Assembly (NCBI RefSeq): GCF_018279705.1
Contig: NZ_CP036498.1
Location: 5,101,001 to 5,165,000, forward strand
Length of the DNA: 64,000 nt
Direction of reading: 5' to 3'
Origin: Tardiphaga alba
Lineage (GTDB): Bacteria > Pseudomonadota > Alphaproteobacteria > Rhizobiales > Xanthobacteraceae
Part shown: in pieces, positions 18,108 to 26,532 of the stretch
Layout of the letters: each line of letters opens with the position of its first letter
Numbering within the stretch: position 1 is the first letter of the stretch
The notes under the pieces: model-generated
What the model saw: only the letters and a program-made list of their open reading frames with translations
What the model was told of the DNA's origin: nothing
Database searches by the model: none
Position numbers and translations under genes: made by a program

Positions 18108-18536
18108 CTAGCCTTCCAGCTTCGCGTCCAGCGTGATCTCGGCGTTCAGCACCTTCGAGACCGGGCAACCGGCCTTCGCCTTCGCCGTGCAGTCGTCGAA
18201 CTTGGCCTTGTCCGCGCCCGGGATCTTCGCCACCAGCGTGAGATGCACCTTGGTGATGGCAAAGCCCTCACCCTGCTTTTCCAGCGTCACGTCGGCCTTG
18301 GTATCCATTTGATCGGCCTTCATGCCGGCCTCACCGAGGATCAGCGACAGCGCCATCGTGAAGCACGCGGCATGGGCCGCGCCGAGCAGCTCTTCCGGAT
18401 TGGAGCCCGGCTTGCCCTCGAAGCGGCTGGCGAAACCATACGGATAGTCCGCGAGCGCACCGCTCTTGGTCGAGATCGCTCCCTTGCCGTCCTTGATACC
18501 GCCCTGCCATTTGGCCGATCCGAATGTCGTGGTCAT
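18108..18536 (-). CDS. osmC: OsmC-family peroxidase
   Basis: This 142-aa protein is an OsmC-type peroxiredoxin that reduces organic hydroperoxides. The two redox cysteines are in the expected places: Cys58 (AAHAACFTMAL) and Cys124 (KAGCPVSKVL). An extra Cys116 is present. The length fits the OsmC subgroup (about 140 aa) rather than the shorter Ohr. It stands alone, with its 3' end at the palindromic repeat. Confidence 0.94.
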   Translation of the reverse strand: MTTTFGSAKWQGGIKDGKGAISTKSGALADYPYGFASRFEGKPGSNPEELLGAAHAACFTMALSLILGEAGMKADQMDTKADVTLEKQGEGFAITKVHLTLVAKIPGADKAKFDDCTAKAKAGCPVSKVLNAEITLDAKLEG

Positions 18537-18578
18537 GCACAGCTCCTCAATTGGTTGTGAAGTTCATCAGGTCAGACT

Positions 18579-19559
18579 TTAGCGCGACGCAGCCTTCGGT
18601 TTTGTGTCAGATTCCGAGATGATGCGTTCGATCTCCCCGACAACCAGCTCCGGCACCGCATTCTGCACCATGTGACCAACGCCTGGCAGCAGAATTAGTT
18701 TGCCGTTCGGCACCGTCTCGATGAGCCGTCTTGAATGAATCTCGGACGACACCGTGGTGTCGGCGTCGCCGGTGATGGCGACTACCGGCATGCGCAATTC
18801 GGCATAGTACGGCGACTGCTCGGTCACCGCTGCTTTCAGCGTCACCAGGTCCCAGGCATTGGCCAGAAATTCTCGTGGTCGCAGCAGCAGCGGAATGGCG
18901 CTCTGGGCCAGATAGTTGGCTGGCATGGCTTGCGGCGCAAACACACTGCGCGTGCCTGGCTCGGCCAGTAGCAGACCGAGTGGCAGCGTGATCGTATAGG
19001 CCAGCAGCGGTCCGACCACCGGCGTCGTCACCACCGCATTATAGGTCCCCACGCCGCCCGGCCATGGATAGGCCACGCCTGCCAGCGACACGAGGCCGGC
19101 AACACGCTGCGGATAGTCGAGTGCCATCTTCAGGCCGAGCACACCCGCCAGCGAATGCACCACGATGATCGCGCGCTCGATCTGCAATTGACCAAGCACA
19201 TCGTCGATCATCTTCGCCTGCAAAGCGGGAGAGAGATTTTCACTGCGCGTGCTCCAGCCATGGCCGGGTCGATCGATCAGGATCACGCGATGTCTTTGCG
19301 CCAGCATGTCACCCAGCGGGATGCGCATGCTGCCAAAATTGGAGCTCGCGCCATGCACCAGCACCACCGGCGGCCCCGCCGCATCGCGTGGGCCCAGATC
19401 GAGCACATGCAGCCTGGCGCCTGTCACGTCGAAGAACTGACCGACCGATGGAAATCTCTGCTCAAGCCTGCGCGTTTCAAACTGCGTGAACAACGCCAGC
19501 GCAGCGAGCACGGCGACCAGTATGAGAAGGATCATCGATGTCCAGGAAAGCTTGAGCAC
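18579..19559 (-). CDS. Membrane-anchored alpha/beta hydrolase
   Basis: This 326-aa protein has one N-terminal transmembrane helix (residues 8-25), then an alpha/beta hydrolase domain: the oxyanion LVHGASSNFGSMR, DRPGHGWS, a nucleophile region VVHSLAG with Ser at the elbow, the acidic residue in TGDADTTV, and the catalytic His in LPGVGHMVQ. The usual Gly before the HS of the elbow (GHSxGG) is replaced by Val, a mild deviation. Closest in type to lipase/esterase-like periplasmic-facing hydrolases. The substrate is unknown. Confidence 0.87.
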   Translation of the reverse strand: MLKLSWTSMILLILVAVLAALALFTQFETRRLEQRFPSVGQFFDVTGARLHVLDLGPRDAAGPPVVLVHGASSNFGSMRIPLGDMLAQRHRVILIDRPGHGWSTRSENLSPALQAKMIDDVLGQLQIERAIIVVHSLAGVLGLKMALDYPQRVAGLVSLAGVAYPWPGGVGTYNAVVTTPVVGPLLAYTITLPLGLLLAEPGTRSVFAPQAMPANYLAQSAIPLLLRPREFLANAWDLVTLKAAVTEQSPYYAELRMPVVAITGDADTTVSSEIHSRRLIETVPNGKLILLPGVGHMVQNAVPELVVGEIERIISESDTKPKAASR

Positions 19560-19598
19560 GGATCAAATACGCCTCAGCCGGACGGTGGTTTCGCGCAT

Positions 19599-20333
19599 TC
19601 ACGCGCTCACGCCGAGCCGCCCGATCCCCGGAAGCTTAATGGCCGGGCGCCTGATATCGAAGCCAAGAACGGCGCCAAGGATGTTCACCTCGACACCTTC
19701 GATCCAGCCGACAGTCAGACCGAGATAGCCGCCCAGCGTGACGCGCACGCCGGTGCCGGACGGCGTCCAGCCGAACGCATTGCCTTCATAAGGAAAGTCC
19801 TTGCCGATCGCGGTGGGCGGCAGCGCGACCTGCAATTCCGGCACCGCCGCCAGAACGGCAGTCACAAAAGTATTCGAGTTCGGCCCCGGCCAGGCGCGGT
19901 AATCGCCATAGGCCCGCCAGGAATAGCCTGCGATCGCCGCCTTGATCTTGGGGATCATCGCTTCGGCCGCGGCACCTTCCGCAGCAGCAATAGCCATCGG
20001 CTCGTCACCGAACCAGCGACCATCAGCAGCAAACCCATTGAGGCGGATCGGATCGCCCCAGGCGGTATAATCATAACGGGTGTAGCGCGTCGCGCCCTTT
20101 TCCTTGAACACGATCCAGCTATGAACGGCGAAAATACCGCGCCAACGAACAGTGCGGGCTGCGAAGACACGGACCATTGCCTCGGGATGCTCTGCCGCCG
20201 GCGGCAACAGGCCGGCGCTCGAACGGTCCGCGCTCTGCCAGTTCACTGATCGGTCGCCCGCCCAATATTTGGCCGCAGACACGCCGAGCGGCACGACAAG
20301 CAGCGCGAGGAGAACGAGCACTATTTTTCTCAC
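19599..20333 (-). CDS. DUF3750 family membrane-anchored protein
   Basis: This protein of about 244 aa has an N-terminal hydrophobic anchor and the conserved DUF3750 blocks: SADRSSAGLLPPAAEHPEA, a GIFAVHSWIVFKEKG strand with a central His, and the YRAWPGPNSNTF motif with PTAIGKDFPY. The pattern of conserved His, Asn and Ser suggests a hydrolase-like fold but no function is established. The GTG at 20333 is chosen because it gives a short signal-anchor; the frame stays open to 20450, so the start is uncertain. Confidence 0.82.
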   Translation of the reverse strand: MRKIVLVLLALLVVPLGVSAAKYWAGDRSVNWQSADRSSAGLLPPAAEHPEAMVRVFAARTVRWRGIFAVHSWIVFKEKGATRYTRYDYTAWGDPIRLNGFAADGRWFGDEPMAIAAAEGAAAEAMIPKIKAAIAGYSWRAYGDYRAWPGPNSNTFVTAVLAAVPELQVALPPTAIGKDFPYEGNAFGWTPSGTGVRVTLGGYLGLTVGWIEGVEVNILGAVLGFDIRRPAIKLPGIGRLGVSA

Positions 20334-20534
20334 TAAAATGATCCGGAAGAGGGACAAAAGCGGGGATATCAGCGTGAATATGGGGCTTAAGTCCGGCTTC
20401 GCCACATTCCCTGCGACCATAAATCCGATCGAACTGTCCACGCTATCCACAGGAACAGCACGCGATCGGGCAGGTTGTTGCCATGATCACGATGCGGAAT
20501 GTCCGCCATGATCGCAAATGATCGAAGGTGGAGA

Positions 20535-20723
20535 ATGAAAATGGCGCCCGATCTGATCGAAATCGATATCGACGAAATCGTATCGACCTGTAACGGAGAT
20601 CTGCGCGGTGCCGTGAAGGCTCTGCTGCTGGTCAACGAGCAGCTCGAGACAGAGTTGCAGCAGCTTTATGCGGCTTCCGTTCGAGGCGGCGCGATTCGCC
20701 CGGGCACGGGCGCGGTGCACTGA
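20535..20723 (+). CDS. Small conserved alpha-helical protein, unknown function
   Basis: This 62-aa protein starts MKMAPDLIEIDIDEIV and continues into an amphipathic helix (AVKALLLVNEQLETELQQLYAA). A good ribosome-binding site (AAGGTGGAGA) lies just before the ATG at 20535, which is why this start is chosen over 20499. No known motif. Its size, acidic N-terminus and coiled-coil-like middle suggest a small regulatory or structural protein. Convergent with mscS. Confidence 0.7.
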   Translation: MKMAPDLIEIDIDEIVSTCNGDLRGAVKALLLVNEQLETELQQLYAASVRGGAIRPGTGAVH

Positions 20724-20727
20724 TCCT

Positions 20728-20815
20728 GTAGGGCGGATTAGCGTAGCGTAATCCGCCGCAGAGTTAGCTATTGAAACTCCACGGCGGCTTACGGCTTCGC
20801 CTAATCCGCCTACGG
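20728..20815. repeat. Palindromic intergenic repeat, GTAGGGCGGATTAGCG family (copy 1)
   Basis: Left arm GTAGGGCGGATTAGCG...AATCCGCC and right arm GGCGGCTTACGGCTTCGCCTAATCCGCCTAC around a central CTATTGAAACTCC. It lies between the 62-aa gene and mscS (convergent). Other copies: 27308-27394 and 31867-31954; a short relative at 62055-62088. Confidence 0.88.
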
Positions 20816-20835
20816 CCTGTCGCTACCGCGCGGAT

Positions 20836-23196
20836 TTACGCGCGGCGTTTTTCCTGCTTGGCGTCCTTCGTATCACCCGTTTCGCCGCCCTCGGCGACCT
20901 CTTCCTTTGCAGGCGCGGGCAACTGCATGATCACCATCTGGCTGCTCGGCGAGGCGATCTCGATCCCCTCTTCCTGCAGACGCATCTTCATGCGGCGATT
21001 GAATTCACGCTGCACACCCCAGCGACCGGAATCCGTGCAGCGGATCTGACCGACAAGCGTGGCCATCGAACCGTCCACCTTGTCGACACCCCACAATTCG
21101 AGATCGCTGCGCATGAGCGGACGATAAGCGTCCTCCTTGCGCATTTCGACGGCGATGCCCTTGAGGATTTCGCCGACACGATCAGTGTCTTCCTTGTAGT
21201 CGACGCTCACGGACACTGCGGCATTGCCGACACCGCGACTTGAATTGGTGATCGTGGTCACCGCGCTGAACGGAATGATGTGCACGGAGCCGTCGCCGGC
21301 GCGCAGGCGAATCGTGCGAATGGAGAGGTTCTCGACCACGCCGCTCAAGCCCGACACGGCGACCGTATCACCGACCTGCACCGTGCTCTCCAGCAACAGG
21401 AAGAGGCCGGTGATGACATCCTGCACCAGCTTTTGCGAACCGAAACCGATGGCGACGCCGAGGATACCGGCACCGGCGAGCAGCGGCGCAACATTGACGC
21501 CGATCTCGCTCAGCACAGTCAGCGCGATCACGGCGATGATCACGCCAAGCAAGGCCGTGCGCAACATGGGCTGGAATGTCCGCAAACGCGCCGCGCGCGC
21601 GAAGTGACCATCGCGCGTCAGCGATGTCAGCTGACGTTCCATCAACGCATTGGTGCCTTCCCACACCACCGCGGCGGTGACAGCCGCGATAGCCACGGTG
21701 ATGAAGGCCGAGACGACACGGCTGCCGATCTGGCCGCCATAGAACCAGACGATGGCATTGACACCCCAGACCTCCAGCAGCGCAACCAGACCGATCACGG
21801 CGATGATCCCGGCGACCACCTTGCGCAGCAATGGCAGATAGCGATTGGCGCGTACTTCCAGGCCCGGGAAACGCTTCAATACATCCGGTTTGATGCGGAA
21901 GCCGCGATCGATCAGGCTGAGCAACATCATCGACACGAGCCGCGTGATCAGGACGACGATCACGGTACCGACGATATATTGCAGCAACAGCGCGTAGCCA
22001 TTGCGGATATTGAGCGCCCAGATGCCCCAAGCAGCGATCACGATGACGATGCCGAACACATGCCAGAGCCCGGCAAAACGATTGCGCATGCCATTCAGGA
22101 AGCCGGTGGCGCCAACCGGCGCACGCAGCGCATCGGCCACAGGCTTACGGCATTGCAGGATGATGACCACGACGAACAGATGCACCGCCAGCATCACGAG
22201 CTTGATCAGCGCCAGATGCGCGGAGCGATACAAGCCCATCATCAGCGCGACATTGGCGATCGCGATACCGGTGGCGCCAACAGCGACAATGCGGCGGGTC
22301 CAGATTTCGAGATATACGGCCGTCTCTTCTTTCACGCGGAACAAAGCCAGCGGACCGAACAGAGCGCGCATGCCGCAGATGATCGCACGCGCCACCACAT
22401 AACTGTTCACGATCGCAAGGATCGCGAGCCGCGTGGTGCCGGCATCGCCGATCTGGGTGCCGAGCAGCAGCGACACGGTGCCGGTGAAGACGAAGATCGG
22501 GATCAGTTCGAGCAGCAATCGGCCGATCACATAAGGCAGCCGCAGCAGCGACTGCCAGGCGCGCGTCAGGCTGCGCCGGCGAGTGTTGAGATTGGGGCTT
22601 TCAGTGATGTCGGCGGTGGAAGACGGCGGATCGACGCTGGCGATGAGGGCAGAGGGCGCACGCGCGACAAAAGGAATACGCGCCTCGAGCGCGGCCTGCG
22701 GCCGGCGCAGCAGCCAGACGACGAGCCATTCGGCCGCGAGCGCGCCGCCAAATACGACAACGAGCTTCCAGGCAATATCGAACAGCAGTTGATACGTGTC
22801 GGGATCGTTGGCCGCATTTTTCAACCAAAGCCATAGCGCAGGAAAGCGGGTGACCGATTGAACGGCGGTCGAAACCTCGCGCGAGATATCGCCGAGCTGA
22901 TCCGCAATCGTGACAAGCAATTGGGCGCCAAGACTGTCGGCATCGAGCGGGATCGCGGGCTTCTTCTCAGGCTCGGCCGGTTTTGCCTGAGCGATCGCCT
23001 GCAGTGTCGTGATCATCTGTTTGCGCTTGACATCGTCTTGCAACGTCTCAAGCGCAGCCTTGGCCTGCTCCGGCGTCATTACGGGCGCAGCAGCGGCGGC
23101 AGGCGCGTCAGCCTTTTGCGCGAGCGCAGGCGCGCTGAATGGCGCAGCCAGGAGAAGACAGAGCAATGCAAAAAGCGGGAAAGACTTCTTCGCCAA
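20836..23196 (-). CDS. Mechanosensitive ion channel, MscS family (large, YbdG/YbiO-like)
   Basis: This protein of about 786 aa has a signal peptide, a periplasmic part, and about ten transmembrane helices before the MscS core. The pore helix and following region LLAGAGILGVAIGFGSQKLVQDVITG are diagnostic of MscS, followed by the cytosolic beta domain (VGDTVAVSGLSGVVENLSIRT). Such channels open under hypo-osmotic shock. The TTG at 23196 is preferred because it gives a clean signal peptide (MAKKSFPLF start) and has an AAGGGG ribosome-binding site; the frame opens to an ATG at 23241. It follows a TPR gene on the same strand. Confidence 0.9.
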   Translation of the reverse strand: MAKKSFPLFALLCLLLAAPFSAPALAQKADAPAAAAAPVMTPEQAKAALETLQDDVKRKQMITTLQAIAQAKPAEPEKKPAIPLDADSLGAQLLVTIADQLGDISREVSTAVQSVTRFPALWLWLKNAANDPDTYQLLFDIAWKLVVVFGGALAAEWLVVWLLRRPQAALEARIPFVARAPSALIASVDPPSSTADITESPNLNTRRRSLTRAWQSLLRLPYVIGRLLLELIPIFVFTGTVSLLLGTQIGDAGTTRLAILAIVNSYVVARAIICGMRALFGPLALFRVKEETAVYLEIWTRRIVAVGATGIAIANVALMMGLYRSAHLALIKLVMLAVHLFVVVIILQCRKPVADALRAPVGATGFLNGMRNRFAGLWHVFGIVIVIAAWGIWALNIRNGYALLLQYIVGTVIVVLITRLVSMMLLSLIDRGFRIKPDVLKRFPGLEVRANRYLPLLRKVVAGIIAVIGLVALLEVWGVNAIVWFYGGQIGSRVVSAFITVAIAAVTAAVVWEGTNALMERQLTSLTRDGHFARAARLRTFQPMLRTALLGVIIAVIALTVLSEIGVNVAPLLAGAGILGVAIGFGSQKLVQDVITGLFLLLESTVQVGDTVAVSGLSGVVENLSIRTIRLRAGDGSVHIIPFSAVTTITNSSRGVGNAAVSVSVDYKEDTDRVGEILKGIAVEMRKEDAYRPLMRSDLELWGVDKVDGSMATLVGQIRCTDSGRWGVQREFNRRMKMRLQEEGIEIASPSSQMVIMQLPAPAKEEVAEGGETGDTKDAKQEKRRA

Positions 23197-23325
23197 GATG
23201 GGCCCCTTCAAGACGACCTGGAAAGCGCCCTTTTCGCCCATTTCATGTGTCGGAAGTTTGGTTCCCGGACGCGAATTGCGCGAAAAACTGCCAAAGCACG
23301 GCAGAGCTGCGCTCAGCGGGATGCG

Positions 23326-23970
23326 TCAGATATCGCGGCCTTCGACCTTCTCGGTCAGGCTCTTGACGAGTTCCGGTACTTTTTCCAAATGCGGATTGAC
23401 GGCCAGCGCCTTGCGATAGGCTTCGAGCGCCCGCTTATCATCGCCGAATTCCTGCATGATCATGCCGAGGCCGGCCAGCGCACCGAAGTGCCGGGGCTCG
23501 CGGGCCAGCACCTGCTCGATGTCCTCCAGCGAGCGGGTGTAGTCGTTCTGCAAGTAATACAGCGTCGCGCGCCGGTTCCAGCCCTCGATATAATCGGGCT
23601 TCAACTTGATGACGGCGCTGAGCAGCTTGACCGATACATCGACCTGCTTGGCATCGAATGCCGTTTTGGCGCGGGTCATCAGGAGCGCAGCGGTGTCGCT
23701 GGAGGTTTGCGACCACTGGGCCCAGATCCGCCCTTCGACATGCTTGGCGCTTGCCTCATCCGGTGCGGCTTTCAGTGCGCCAAACAGAAAATCCAGCCCG
23801 CGAATCTTGTCGGCGCCGATTTTCGGCAGTTTTTCAGGGGCTTGCGGGATCGCCTTGGGCGAGCCGGGCTGCACCGACTTCGGATCCTTCACCTGCGCCA
23901 CAACTGGCGTCGCCGCGAAAAGCGCGGTGATCAGGACGCTGAAAGCTGCGGTTCGGACTCGCAATGCCAT
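23326..23970 (-). CDS. Periplasmic tetratricopeptide-repeat protein
   Basis: This 214-aa protein has a cleavable signal peptide (MALRVRTAAFSVLITALFA, with a likely AQ cleavage near residue 26) and several degenerate TPR units (for example YIEGWNRRATLYYLQNDYTR and PRHFGALAGLGMIMQEFG), so it is a protein-protein interaction scaffold in the periplasm. It lies between rpmJ (upstream) and mscS (downstream, same strand, about 130 bp). A link to the mechanosensitive channel is only positional. Confidence 0.85.
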   Translation of the reverse strand: MALRVRTAAFSVLITALFAATPVVAQVKDPKSVQPGSPKAIPQAPEKLPKIGADKIRGLDFLFGALKAAPDEASAKHVEGRIWAQWSQTSSDTAALLMTRAKTAFDAKQVDVSVKLLSAVIKLKPDYIEGWNRRATLYYLQNDYTRSLEDIEQVLAREPRHFGALAGLGMIMQEFGDDKRALEAYRKALAVNPHLEKVPELVKSLTEKVEGRDI

Positions 23971-23988
23971 AGGCGAAGTCTAGACACG

Positions 23989-24017
23989 AAAAAACGCGCT
24001 GCAAAGCGGCAGCGCGT
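23989..24017 (-). terminator. Rho-independent terminator of rpmJ
   Basis: A 9-bp stem (23994-24002 with 24009-24017, GC-rich) followed on the minus strand by a run of T (complement of AAAAAA at 23989-23994). It lies about 55 bp after the rpmJ stop and 20 bp before the next gene. Confidence 0.88.
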
Positions 24018-24070
24018 CAAACACCTGTGATGTCGTGGAGCGGGCCAGACAATGCCGGCCCGGCAACAAC

Positions 24071-24196
24071 TTAACCCTGGCGAGCCTTGAAGCGGCGCTG
24101 GGTCTTGTTGATGACGTAGACGCGGCCCTTGCGGCGAACCAGACGGTTGTCGCGGTGACGGGCACGCAGCGACTTCAACGAGTTACGGACTTTCAT
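24071..24196 (-). CDS. rpmJ: 50S ribosomal protein L36 (cysteine-free type)
   Basis: A 41-aa basic protein: [18 protein letters not shown], then [20 protein letters not shown]. It is ribosomal protein L36. The zinc-binding C-x2-C-x12-C-x4-H pattern of classical L36 is absent, so it is the cysteine-free paralogue common in Alphaproteobacteria. It is monocistronic with its own strong terminator. Confidence 0.97.
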   Translation of the reverse strand: MKVRNSLKSLRARHRDNRLVRRKGRVYVINKTQRRFKARQG

Positions 24197-24424
24197 CGGT
24201 CAATCCTGAACACTTGCGATCGAGACTTCAAAAGCCGTGCGTAGCAGGCCGAAATCAGCGAAAATGGGCTTTAACCCGCTGGCAGCCGAGCCGCCCGGGA
24301 CCCGCGGTTTCTAGCCACCACCGGTCCCACTGTCAATCCGAACGGGCAGAATCACCGCCCGTCCGGACGATATTTACCGGCATTTGTCACCGTGATGTGC
24401 CGAATTTGACGTAGCATACCGACG

Positions 24425-25396
24425 TCATTCCAGCGGCACGTTTGCGGTCTTCACCACGGCAGCCCATTTCTTGATTTCCGCATCGACGAAGGTGCCGAAT
24501 TCGCCTCCCGTTAGCTTGCCGGGCTCGACGCCCTGCGTGGCGAACTTTTCGCGCGTTGCCGGCGCAGCCAGGATGTCCTTCATGGCCTCGACCAGCTTTT
24601 TATAAACCGGGCTCCCGTCGGCCTGCGGCATATACATGCCGAACCAGGATGTGGCTTCGAAGCCCTTCACACCGGCCTCGTCGAGGGTCGGAACATTGGG
24701 CAGCGACGCGGCTCGCTGCAGGCTGGTGACGGCCAGCACGCGGATGCTGCCGGCTTCGGCAGCTGGCAGCACGGTCGGCAGCGTGTCGAACATGATCGGG
24801 ATGTGGCCACCGATCAGATCATTCATGGCCGGCGCAGCCCCCTTATAGGGGATGTGCTCGATGTTGATTCCGGCCATCTGTTCGAACAATTCGCCAGAGA
24901 GATGATTGGCGCCGCCGATGCCGGAGGAGCCAAACGACAATTTGCCCGGCTGCTTCTTCGCCATCGCGATCAGTTCGGCAACGGTCTTGGCCGGAAAATC
25001 CTTCGACACGCACAGGGCATTTGGCGCGGTCGCCACGACGGCGATCGGCGAGAAATCTTTCTGCGTATCGTAAGGCAAGCTCTTGCGCAGGCTGGGATTG
25101 ATGACGTGATGCGTCGCCGTGATCAGCAAAACACTGCCGTCCGCCGGTGATTTTGCCACAACCTCGGAGCCGATCGTGCCCGAGGCACCGGGGCGGTTCT
25201 CGACGATGGTGGTGACGCCGAGCTTGTCGCCGAGATATTGCGCGACAAAGCGCGCCAGAATGTCGGTGGTCCCGCCGGCAGGAAACGGCACGATGATCTT
25301 GATCTGGTTTCCCGGAAAACTCTGCGCCTGCGCACCCGACACGGTGACGCAGGCAAAGGCCAAAACGGCCAGCGCAATCCTTGCGAGCTGTTTCAT
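24425..25396 (-). CDS. Bug/TctC-family tripartite tricarboxylate transporter binding protein
   Basis: This 323-aa protein has a signal peptide (residues 1-25, ending AQAQS) and the TctC/Bug fold signatures: KIIVPFPAGGTTDILAR near the N-terminus and the VENRPGASGTIGSE loop. Family knowledge: these periplasmic proteins bind carboxylates and amino acids, and many are orphans without TctAB membrane parts, as here. It follows two MaoC-fold genes on the same strand (89 bp), so it may bring in the compound those enzymes process. Substrate unknown. Confidence 0.93.
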   Translation of the reverse strand: MKQLARIALAVLAFACVTVSGAQAQSFPGNQIKIIVPFPAGGTTDILARFVAQYLGDKLGVTTIVENRPGASGTIGSEVVAKSPADGSVLLITATHHVINPSLRKSLPYDTQKDFSPIAVVATAPNALCVSKDFPAKTVAELIAMAKKQPGKLSFGSSGIGGANHLSGELFEQMAGINIEHIPYKGAAPAMNDLIGGHIPIMFDTLPTVLPAAEAGSIRVLAVTSLQRAASLPNVPTLDEAGVKGFEATSWFGMYMPQADGSPVYKKLVEAMKDILAAPATREKFATQGVEPGKLTGGEFGTFVDAEIKKWAAVVKTANVPLE

Positions 25397-25485
25397 TTCA
25401 TCCCCTGAAAATGAGTTTGGTTATTTCAATGGCGTGCGAGTTTAACCGCACGCCATCGTGTCAGGCCATCAACGCCTGCGTGAAA

Positions 25486-25926
25486 TCAAGCCGTGCGTGG
25501 AAATTCGACCATGGCCTCGCCTGTGGCTACTTTCTCGTCGTTCTGGTTTTTCACCAGGACGTCGATGAGCACCCAACGCGACTTTTCGGTGCTCTGCTTG
25601 GCTTTGACGATCCCCACCGGGCGAATGGTGTCGCCGGGTTTGACCGGCTTGACCCAGCGGGTTTCCAGACGGCGATGAATGGCGCCTGCCGGATAGGCCC
25701 AATCGGTCAGCATGCGGGTGATCAGGCCGAAATTGTTCATGCCATGCATGATGATGCCGCCGAAGTTTGTCTTACCGAACGAGTTCTTCATGTAGTCGTC
25801 GTCCAGATGCAGCGGATTGTAGTCGAGCGACCCGTCGCAGAACAGGCGGATCGACTCGCGCGATACAGCGAAGCTTGGACCATCAATGGTGTCGCCGGCG
25901 GAGAGATTGTCGAAGCTGGTTGTCAT
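25486..25926 (-). CDS. MaoC-family (hotdog-fold) enoyl-CoA hydratase/dehydratase
   Basis: This 146-aa protein has the single-hotdog MaoC motif DYNPLHLDDDYMK (D-x-N-P-x-H-x-D pattern with catalytic Asp and His) and the following GGIIMHGMNNFGLITRML. Such enzymes hydrate or dehydrate acyl-CoA. It overlaps no neighbour but follows the second MaoC-like gene after 23 bp, so the two probably form a heterodimer or paired steps. The acyl substrate is unknown. Confidence 0.9.
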   Translation of the reverse strand: MTTSFDNLSAGDTIDGPSFAVSRESIRLFCDGSLDYNPLHLDDDYMKNSFGKTNFGGIIMHGMNNFGLITRMLTDWAYPAGAIHRRLETRWVKPVKPGDTIRPVGIVKAKQSTEKSRWVLIDVLVKNQNDEKVATGEAMVEFPRTA

Positions 25927-25949
25927 GTCTGTTTTCTCCTTCGCTGCGC

Positions 25950-26426
25950 TTACATCGGACGAATGGTTTGGCCGCGGCCAGAGCAGATGACGTCGCCATG
26001 CTGATTGAAGAACACGTTATCGTGGACCACGAACAGGCGCTCGCGCTTGATGAACTTGTCCAGCGCACGCGCCTGCAACGTGATCGTGTCGCCCGGCCGC
26101 GCGGGGATGTTGTAGCTCCAGGACTGGCCTGCATTCACCGTGCCCGGCGTCCTCATCCAATCGTCGGCGGGCGTGCACGAGAACATCAGCAGGATATGGA
26201 TCGAGGGCGGCGCGATCAGCCCCTTGTAGGGCGACGCCTTCGCGTAAGCTTCGTCGAAATATAATGGATGATCCTCACCGACCGAGCGGCAATACAGCTG
26301 GATCGCTTCCTTGGTCAGCACATAAGGCAGCGTCTTGCGGGGCTCGCCCGGGACGATCTCGTCCCAGACCTTCCGCAGATTCGCGTCCTTCCAGAAATCG
26401 GTCTCAAAAACTTGCGCTTGCGTCAT
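25950..26426 (-). CDS. MaoC-like acyl dehydratase, N-terminal-type partner
   Basis: This 158-aa protein resembles the MaoC N-terminal-like (FAS1-type) dehydratases: VGEDHPLYFDEAYAKAS is a variant of the hydratase motif with H in place of the usual N-P Asn, followed by IAPPSIHILLMF. The length and double-gene order match paired hotdog dehydratases. The start at 26426 follows a GGGAGGCGGC ribosome-binding site; the frame opens eight codons earlier. First gene of the three-gene unit divergent from IclR. Confidence 0.86.
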   Translation of the reverse strand: MTQAQVFETDFWKDANLRKVWDEIVPGEPRKTLPYVLTKEAIQLYCRSVGEDHPLYFDEAYAKASPYKGLIAPPSIHILLMFSCTPADDWMRTPGTVNAGQSWSYNIPARPGDTITLQARALDKFIKRERLFVVHDNVFFNQHGDVICSGRGQTIRPM

Positions 26427-26452
26427 TGCGCCGCCTCCCATAATGTCCATCT

Positions 26453-26478
26453 AGCGAACTTTATTTTCGCTTTGCGAA
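26453..26478. promoter_or_regulatory. Overlapping inverted repeats between the MaoC operon and iclR gene
   Basis: AGCGAA (26453-26458) pairs with TTCGCT (26466-26471), and TTCGC (26466-26470) pairs with GCGAA (26474-26478), giving three half-sites in 26 bp. It lies 27 bp upstream of the first MaoC gene and 55 bp from the IclR start, so it is the likely IclR-family operator. Binding is inferred. Confidence 0.5.
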
Positions 26479-26532
26479 CACTATAGGCGCGATTTTTGCG
26501 AGGGTGCAAGTCGGGCGAACGGGGAATGGGTC

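Noticed and set aside
21280..22836. A 518-codon plus-strand frame opposite the MscS gene
   Set aside because: Gln, His, Asp and Arg-rich composition with no domain; the MscS signatures on the other strand are clear.
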